Program-made: the position numbers and the translations under genes
The notes under the pieces: model-generated
Told to the model about the DNA's origin: nothing
Seen by the model: the letters and a program-made list of their open reading frames with translations, nothing else
The model's database searches: none
Source of the DNA: CAYNST01 sp964399955
GTDB lineage: Bacteria; Pseudomonadota; Gammaproteobacteria; Pseudomonadales; Cellvibrionaceae
Assembly: GCA_964399955.1 (NCBI GenBank)
Contig: CAYNST010000115.1
Location: 1-10,688, forward strand
DNA: 10,688 bases
Direction of reading: 5' to 3'
Part shown: one piece after another, positions 7,379 to 10,688 of the stretch
Layout: each line of letters begins with the position of its first letter
Numbering within the stretch: position 1 is the stretch's first letter

Positions 7379-8121
7379 CAATTGCGCTCCAGCAGGGCTC
7401 GCAGAGCCTGCACATCCCAGGTTTCCAGGTAGGGTATACGCAAGTTCAGGCAGCGCTGCAGATCATGGGGGGCAACCACATCGTAGACAAACCATTGCCA
7501 AGGGCCGGGCCAAAGTGCCGTTGCCCTTGCAGGAATTTTCTTGAGATCGCATATCAGGTAATCCACCGGTTGGTGGGCAAGCTGCGCCTTGGCGTCACGG
7601 CTGTAGCGGCTCAAAACCCAACCGACCGGCTGTGTGCTCTGTGCCTGCACGCAGCGCAAGACCGGCAAGTCAAAAGCAATGATGACGCAGCGCTCACCCA
7701 GGGCCTCAACCATGGGCAACAGCTGCCGAACTGCCTCTTCCCGTGCCAGCCGTTTGAATATTTCCGACTTGAGCTCCAGAAACACCTGCGCGCGGGGCCA
7801 GGCTTGCAGCAGGGCAATGACCTGCTGCAGACGGGCAACCGGTGTGGGAAAGTGAGCCTGGCCCAGCCGGGCCGGTTCGTGCACGCTAATGGCCGCCAGC
7901 TCTGCGGCGTCGAGAGCATCAACCCGGCTCGCCACCCCACCCACTCGAAGCAGGCAGGGATCGTGCAGCATCATGAACACACCGTCGGCACTCAGCTGAA
8001 CATCAAACTCAACTGCATCAGCACCCGCGCTCAGCGCGGCCTCCAACCCCTGCAGGGAGTTCTCCGGATAGGCCGCAGGCCAGCCTCGATGCCCCACCAA
8101 CCTGACCACGCCGTTGCTCAT
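7378..8121 (-). CDS. Glycerophosphodiester phosphodiesterase, cytosolic (UgpQ-like)
   Basis: The 247-aa GDPD-family TIM-barrel enzyme hydrolyses glycerophosphodiesters to sn-glycerol-3-phosphate plus alcohol. Visible motifs: GHRGWPAAYPENS at 10-22 (catalytic His11, Glu20), EFDVQLSADGV at 38-48 (metal ligands Glu38, Asp40), LHD at 52-54 (catalytic His53) and LELK at 115-118. There is no signal peptide, so it acts in the cytosol like UgpQ rather than periplasmic GlpQ. The ATG at 8121 is chosen over the GTG at 8127 because GAGG lies 7 nt before it, too close to the GTG. Its stop overlaps the start of the GlpD-like gene, so its product, glycerol-3-phosphate, is handed to the next enzyme of the operon. 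Confidence 0.92.
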   Translation of the reverse strand: MSNGVVRLVGHRGWPAAYPENSLQGLEAALSAGADAVEFDVQLSADGVFMMLHDPCLLRVGGVASRVDALDAAELAAISVHEPARLGQAHFPTPVARLQQVIALLQAWPRAQVFLELKSEIFKRLAREEAVRQLLPMVEALGERCVIIAFDLPVLRCVQAQSTQPVGWVLSRYSRDAKAQLAHQPVDYLICDLKKIPARATALWPGPWQWFVYDVVAPHDLQRCLNLRIPYLETWDVQALRALLERN

Positions 8122-8187
8122 AGCCACACCTCTTGTTTACGCTCAACCTACGCAAGTTTAGATGAACCGGCATGGCTCCGCGCAGGC

Positions 8188-8931
8188 TCAGGTCTGTTCG
8201 CCGGTGGATGCCTGCAGCCGTTGCCGCGCCTGTGCGTACTCCTGCTGGGTTAGCACGCCTTGCTGATAGAGCGCGTCCAACTTCGATAAGTGGGGTTCCG
8301 CCGCCGGGCTGGCGGAAGACTGCTCTGCGCCTCGGAACAGGCGCCTGACTTTTCTGATCAGACCGGCCAGCAGCCGCCAGATTCTGGGCAGCAACCAGAT
8401 GGCGACAGCAAAAAACAGCACCAGTAAAACCAGAAACACCAGCGGATGCTGCAGCGCCGCCCACAAACCGGCAAACACCACCACATCCTCCCCAACCGAG
8501 GCGCCCCAGTTGCTGAAGGGCTCCGGCGAGGTGTTGATGAGCATGCGCGCACCGGCCTTGGTTGCGTGGCTGGTGGCCGCCATGCCGCCGCCCAGAATAC
8601 CCGCCGCCACCTCCAGTGCCACATGAGTCTCACCTACGGCTCCGGCCGCCAGCATGGCGCCGGCAGGTATGCGCACAAAGGTGTGTAGCAAATCCCAGCT
8701 GGTATCCACCCCCGGCACCTTGTCGGCAAAGAATTCCAGGCAATACATCAACCCTGCGGCGCCAATGACCATAGGATTTTGCAGCACCTGCAGGGCATCC
8801 GGCAGTGCAATATTGCCGGTAGCACCGCCCAGCCCCAGCACCAGCAGCACCGCGTAAAGATTGATGCCACTGGCCCAGGACGCGCCAAGCGTCAGGGCCA
8901 GAGTGGCAAGCAACGTTTCGTAGCTCTCCAA
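8188..8931 (-). CDS. DUF4126 membrane protein with C-terminal SHOCT-like segment
   Basis: The 247-aa inner-membrane protein has hydrophobic segments at roughly 7-35, 53-67, 86-116 and 163-190. It carries DUF4126 features ASGINLY near residue 20, EFFADKVPGVDTSWDLLHTFVR at 66-87 and a small-residue-rich segment ending ATSHATKAGAR at 119-129. After a basic stretch (RKVRRLFR) and a flexible linker, residues 215-240 (LSKLDALYQQGVLTQQEYAQ) resemble the SHOCT motif, a short cytosolic module often attached to membrane proteins. The only suitable start is TTG at 8931, with GGAG 7 nt upstream; no earlier ATG fits. It lies 66 bp upstream of the phosphodiesterase gene on the same strand and may share its transcript. 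The function of DUF4126 is unknown. Confidence 0.82.
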   Translation of the reverse strand: MESYETLLATLALTLGASWASGINLYAVLLVLGLGGATGNIALPDALQVLQNPMVIGAAGLMYCLEFFADKVPGVDTSWDLLHTFVRIPAGAMLAAGAVGETHVALEVAAGILGGGMAATSHATKAGARMLINTSPEPFSNWGASVGEDVVVFAGLWAALQHPLVFLVLLVLFFAVAIWLLPRIWRLLAGLIRKVRRLFRGAEQSSASPAAEPHLSKLDALYQQGVLTQQEYAQARQRLQASTGEQT

Positions 8932-9141
8932 AGCAGTACTCCAGAAGGCAAAGAAGCCGATCTTAGCACGGCAAACTTAAGCGCTACTGAACGCAGCTAA
9001 ATTGCGGATCGCATTGGTTTGAAGGTAAGGCGGGAGGTTAAAATGATTGGCCTGAAAACCGACCACTGTAATCAGACAGGGAAGCTGAACGAGCGCTGGA
9101 CGTGAGCTATTCATCTATCAATAACAATCAGGCTCACCCAA
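8932..9141. other. Intergenic: upstream region of DUF4126 gene and left flank of the repeat array
   Basis: The first part must hold the minus-strand promoter of the DUF4126 operon; TAAGAT (complement of 8960-8965) is a weak -10 candidate without a clear -35. The right part contains one possible tiny reading frame (9043-9105) and the X1 inverted repeat that precedes repeat unit A. Confidence 0.4.
9043..9105 (+). CDS. Possible 20-aa small ORF with strong Shine-Dalgarno
   Basis: ATG at 9043 is preceded by GGGAGG (9032-9037) with a 5-nt spacer, a near-ideal ribosome site, and reads 20 codons (MIGLKTDHCNQTGKLNERWT) to TGA at 9103. There is no recognisable motif and no homology I know. Its TGA falls within the X1 inverted repeat. 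It may be chance; the only support is the ribosome site. Confidence 0.2.
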   Translation: MIGLKTDHCNQTGKLNERWT

Positions 9142-9146
9142 TGACG
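9099..9146. repeat. X1 spacer repeat (copy of X2)
   Basis: GTGAGC (9102-9107) and GCTCAC (9132-9137) form a perfect 6-bp inverted repeat, and the stretch ends in GACGG at the start of unit A. The same layout recurs at 9458-9513: CGTGAGC, then a CATCTA core, then CTCACCCA and GACGG. The two copies are diverged but clearly related. Confidence 0.55.
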
Positions 9147-9264
9147 GATCAGATTGCGTGCCGATTTGTGCAGTTAAAGGGGGAAAACGAGGGTTCACAA
9201 ATTCAGTGATCCCGCACATTCTGCGCTGCCCCCCCCCTCAGGGCGCTCCGTCCTTTAACTGAAG
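9142..9264. repeat. Repeat unit A (head + tail 1, with 29-bp insertion)
   Basis: The head TGACGGATCAGATTGCGTG is followed by GATTTGTGCAG (9163-9173), the tail-1 block AACGAGGGTTCACAAATTCAG and the closing block CAGGGCGCTCCGTCCTTTAACT. Compared with unit B it has an extra 29 bp (9207-9235) that ends in a C9 run (9229-9237). CAGTTAAAGG (9171-9180) and CCTTTAACTG (9252-9261) are perfect inverted repeats, as are ATTTGTG (9164-9170) and CACAAAT (9196-9202). Confidence 0.85.
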
Positions 9265-9358
9265 TGACCGTTCAGATTGCGTGCAGATTTGTGCAGAGCA
9301 AAGGGGAAAACGAGGGTTCACAAATTCAGCCTCAGGGCGCTCCGTCCTTTAACTGAAG
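9265..9358. repeat. Repeat unit B (head + tail 1)
   Basis: This 94-bp unit directly abuts unit A. It matches A closely apart from the 29-bp insertion, and matches unit D over the tail. The core GATTTGTGCAG is at 9286-9296. The left arm of the CAGTTAAAGG palindrome has changed to CAGAGCAAAGG, so that pairing is weakened here. Confidence 0.85.
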
Positions 9359-9468
9359 TGACGGTTCAGATTGCGTCCAGATTTGTGCAGAGCAAGGCAG
9401 AAAATGTGACTTTACCAGCTCAAAGCACCATTCTCCAACGCAGCAATGCGCAAGCTTGGGCGTGAGCC
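9359..9468. repeat. Repeat unit C (head + tail 2, degenerate palindrome)
   Basis: The head is shared with B (core GATTTGTGCAG at 9380-9390), but after GAGCAAGG the sequence switches to a second tail nearly matching unit E. That tail holds GAAAATG, CTTTAC, an internal loop, CATTCTC, CAACGCAGC, ATGCGCAA and GGGCGTGAGC. The stems visible in E are partly broken here. Confidence 0.8.
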
Positions 9469-9513
9469 ATCCATCTACTACTCAGCAATGTCCTGAGTCT
9501 CACCCAGAGACGG
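9458..9513. repeat. X2 spacer repeat (copy of X1)
   Basis: The copy begins GGGCGTGAGCCATCCATCTA and ends CTCACCCAGAGACGG. GTGAG (9462-9466) and CTCAC (9499-9503) are inverted. It separates unit C from unit D just as X1 precedes unit A, and its left end overlaps the end of unit C. Confidence 0.5.
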
Positions 9514-9585
9514 TGCAGATTTGTGCAGTTAAAGGGGAAAACGAGGGTTCACAAATTCAGCCTCAGGGCGCTCCGTCCTTTAACT
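9509..9585. repeat. Repeat unit D (head shortened by 11 bp + tail 1), cut by the gap
   Basis: The core GATTTGTGCAG is at 9518-9528. The tail is as in unit B up to CCTTTAACT, where the run of N begins. Relative to the other units an 11-bp stretch (TCAGATTGCGT) is missing from the head; this equals one period of the near-tandem CAGATTGCGTG/CAGATTTGTG in the head, so replication slippage explains it. Confidence 0.8.
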
Positions 9586-9685
9586 NNNNNNNNNNNNNNN
9601 NNNNNNNNNNNNNNNNNNNNNNNNNNNNNNNNNNNNNNNNNNNNNNNNNNNNNNNNNNNNNNNNNNNNNNNNNNNNNNNNNNNNN
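9586..9685. other. Assembly gap, exactly 100 N
   Basis: The run is exactly 100 N, a common placeholder for a scaffold gap. It lies inside the repeat array between the last tail-1 and the last tail-2 unit, where repeats would break an assembly. The true length is unknown. Confidence 0.98.
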
Positions 9686-9801
9686 ACGGTTCAGATTGCG
9701 TCCAGATTTGTGCAGAGCAAGGCAGAAAATGTGACTTTACAACTGTAAAGGACCATTTTCCAACGCAGCTATGCGCAAATCTGGGCGTGAGCTGGACCGT
9801 T
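9686..9801. repeat. Repeat unit E (head + tail 2): long imperfect palindrome
   Basis: Nested stems share one centre near 9743: CTTTAC/GTAAAG (9735-9740 and 9745-9750, loop AACT), GAAAATG/CATTTTC (9725-9731 and 9754-9760), CCAGATTTG/CAAATCTGG (9702-9710 and 9776-9784), and outermost ACGGT/ACCGT (9686-9690 and 9796-9800). The left edge meets the N run, so the element may extend further. The right edge is 2 bp from the gnd stop codon. Confidence 0.85.
9725..9760 (-). terminator. Inner hairpin of unit E, possible gnd terminator
   Basis: In the gnd direction, the transcript would form GAAAATG ... CATTTTC around a CTTTAC-AGTT-GTAAAG hairpin, 43 nt after the stop codon, with U-rich sequence only as part of the lower stem. 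It could end transcription from either side, but the stem is AT-rich and no long U-run follows. Confidence 0.4.
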
Positions 9802-9802
9802 A

Positions 9803-10688
9803 CTAGACGTTGTAGCTGCTGGAGGAGGTGTCTCCACCGCGACCGGTCCAGTTGGTGTGGAAGAACTCACCGCGCGGCTGGTCAATACGCTCGTAGGTGT
9901 GGGCGCCAAAAAAGTCCCTTTGTGCCTGCAGCAAGTTGGCCGGCAGGCGCGCCTGTCGGTAGCCGTCAAAGTAGGACAGGGCAGACGTCAGCGCCGGCGC
10001 AGAGATGCCGTTAGTTACAGCCGCCGCAACCACCCGGCGCCAGCCGGCCTGCGCCGCACCAACACGCTCGATGAAATGCGGGTCCACCAGCAGATTGGAC
10101 AATTGCGGGTTATTGTCGAAGGCCTCTTTTATGTTGCTCAAGAACGCCGAGCGGATGATGCACCCGCCGCGCCACATCAGGGCAATGCCGCCGTAGTTCA
10201 AGTCCCAGCCGTGTTCCTTGGCGGCTTCCCGCATCAACACATAGCCCTGGGCGTAGGACACAATTTTGGAGGCAAACAGCGCGTGGCTCAGGTCCTTGAC
10301 GAAGGCTTTTTTATCGCCGTCAAACTTGGGCTCTGGCCCGGAGATCAGTTTTGACGCCGCCACACGTTCTTCTTTTTGCGCAGAAAGGCAACGCGCAAAC
10401 ACGGCTTCGCCAATCAGCGTCAAGGGTACACCCAGCTCCAAAGCGGTCACACCGGTCCATTTACCCGTGCCTTTCTGACCGGCAGTGTCCAAAATCTTGT
10501 CAACCAGCGGCTCGCCGTCTTCGCGGTAGGCCATGATGTCGCGCGTGATTTCGATAAGGTAGCTGTTCAGCTCCCCCTCGTTCCACTCGGCAAACACATC
10601 ATGCATTTCATCGGCGCTCATGCCCAGCAGGTTTTTCATGATCTGGTAGGCTTCGCAGATCAGCTGCATGTCGCCGTATTCAATGCCG
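9803..10688 (-). CDS. gnd: 6-phosphogluconate dehydrogenase, decarboxylating (3' part)
   Basis: The gene runs off the right edge; 294 codons of the C-terminal part are visible, starting at GIEYGDMQLICEAY, whose Glu corresponds to the catalytic Glu190 of the E. coli enzyme. The catalytic Lys183 lies just beyond the window. Next come KILDTAGQKGTGKWT, MWRGGCIIRS, the helical dimerisation domain and the tail FHTNWTGRGGDTSSSSYNV, typical of the gammaproteobacterial form. The enzyme converts 6-phosphogluconate to ribulose-5-phosphate, CO2 and NAD(P)H in the oxidative pentose phosphate pathway. The stop is TAG at 9805-9803, immediately followed by repeat unit E. No frameshift is seen. Confidence 0.96.
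   Translation of the reverse strand, partial: GIEYGDMQLICEAYQIMKNLLGMSADEMHDVFAEWNEGELNSYLIEITRDIMAYREDGEPLVDKILDTAGQKGTGKWTGVTALELGVPLTLIGEAVFARCLSAQKEERVAASKLISGPEPKFDGDKKAFVKDLSHALFASKIVSYAQGYVLMREAAKEHGWDLNYGGIALMWRGGCIIRSAFLSNIKEAFDNNPQLSNLLVDPHFIERVGAAQAGWRRVVAAAVTNGISAPALTSALSYFDGYRQARLPANLLQAQRDFFGAHTYERIDQPRGEFFHTNWTGRGGDTSSSSYNV

Noticed and set aside
9277..9734. Open frames through the repeats and across the N run, with recurring LRALRPLT-type peptides
   Set aside because: The similarity simply reflects the DNA repeats; the frames cross the gap and have no good ribosome site or domain.
9142..9801. CRISPR array
   Set aside because: The repeats are long and of two kinds, some abut without spacers, spacing is irregular (123, 94, 138 bp), and there are no cas genes.
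9142..9801. Integron attC sites (palindromic repeats)
   Set aside because: I do not find GTTRRRY/RYYYAAC core sites at the unit ends: the closest (GTTAAAG, CTTTAAC) break the consensus. No integrase or cassette genes lie between units.
9686..9801. Insertion sequence remnant
   Set aside because: No transposase fragment and no clear target-site duplication can be seen; the left end is hidden by N, so a MITE remains possible but unproven.

Overview
The window reads as chromosomal DNA from a moderately GC-rich gammaproteobacterium. The protein sequences (MlaA, RssB-type response regulator, DusA, TalB-type transaldolase, long-form 6-phosphogluconate dehydrogenase) are gammaproteobacterial. From memory only, a neighbourhood of mlaA, an RssB/RssC pair, tal and dusA also occurs in Pseudomonas. 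A marine Cellvibrionales/Halieaceae-type genome is my best guess, but species cannot be read from this window.

Left part (1-3398, minus strand): mlaA (outer-membrane phospholipid transport) is followed, after a 316-bp gap, by a tight run: an RssB-like response regulator with a PP2C phosphatase domain, an RssC-like STAS anti-sigma-factor antagonist overlapping it by 4 nt, and a small lipoprotein overlapping or abutting that. This looks like a phosphorelay feeding a partner-switch, with a lipoprotein gene at its end. Middle part (3604-6002, plus strand): dusA (tRNA dihydrouridine synthase), tal (transaldolase) and a TerB-like gene that overlaps the end of tal by 8 nt. These are divergent from mlaA across a 205-bp promoter region. 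They meet a convergent minus-strand operon (8931-6227) across a 224-bp spacer carrying one hairpin. That operon encodes a DUF4126 membrane protein with a C-terminal SHOCT-like segment, a cytosolic glycerophosphodiester phosphodiesterase and a short GlpD-like glycerol-3-phosphate dehydrogenase. The last two overlap as TGATG and form a logical two-step route from glycerophosphodiesters to dihydroxyacetone phosphate.

Right part: the 3' two-thirds of a 6-phosphogluconate dehydrogenase gene runs off the right edge on the minus strand (10688-9803). tal and gnd both belong to the pentose phosphate pathway but are not in one operon.

The least ordinary part is the non-coding stretch 8932-9802. It holds a composite repeat array: five copies of a shared head sequence followed by one of two tails. 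One tail (units A, B, D) carries interleaved inverted repeats. The other (units C, E) folds into a long imperfect palindrome. The last copy is about 116 nt, lies against the gnd stop codon and may serve as its terminator. The array is interrupted by exactly 100 N. Comparison with the intact B-C junction suggests the gap may hide only 6 nt or a whole number of extra units. I see no mobile-element enzyme, CRISPR genes, tRNA or rRNA.
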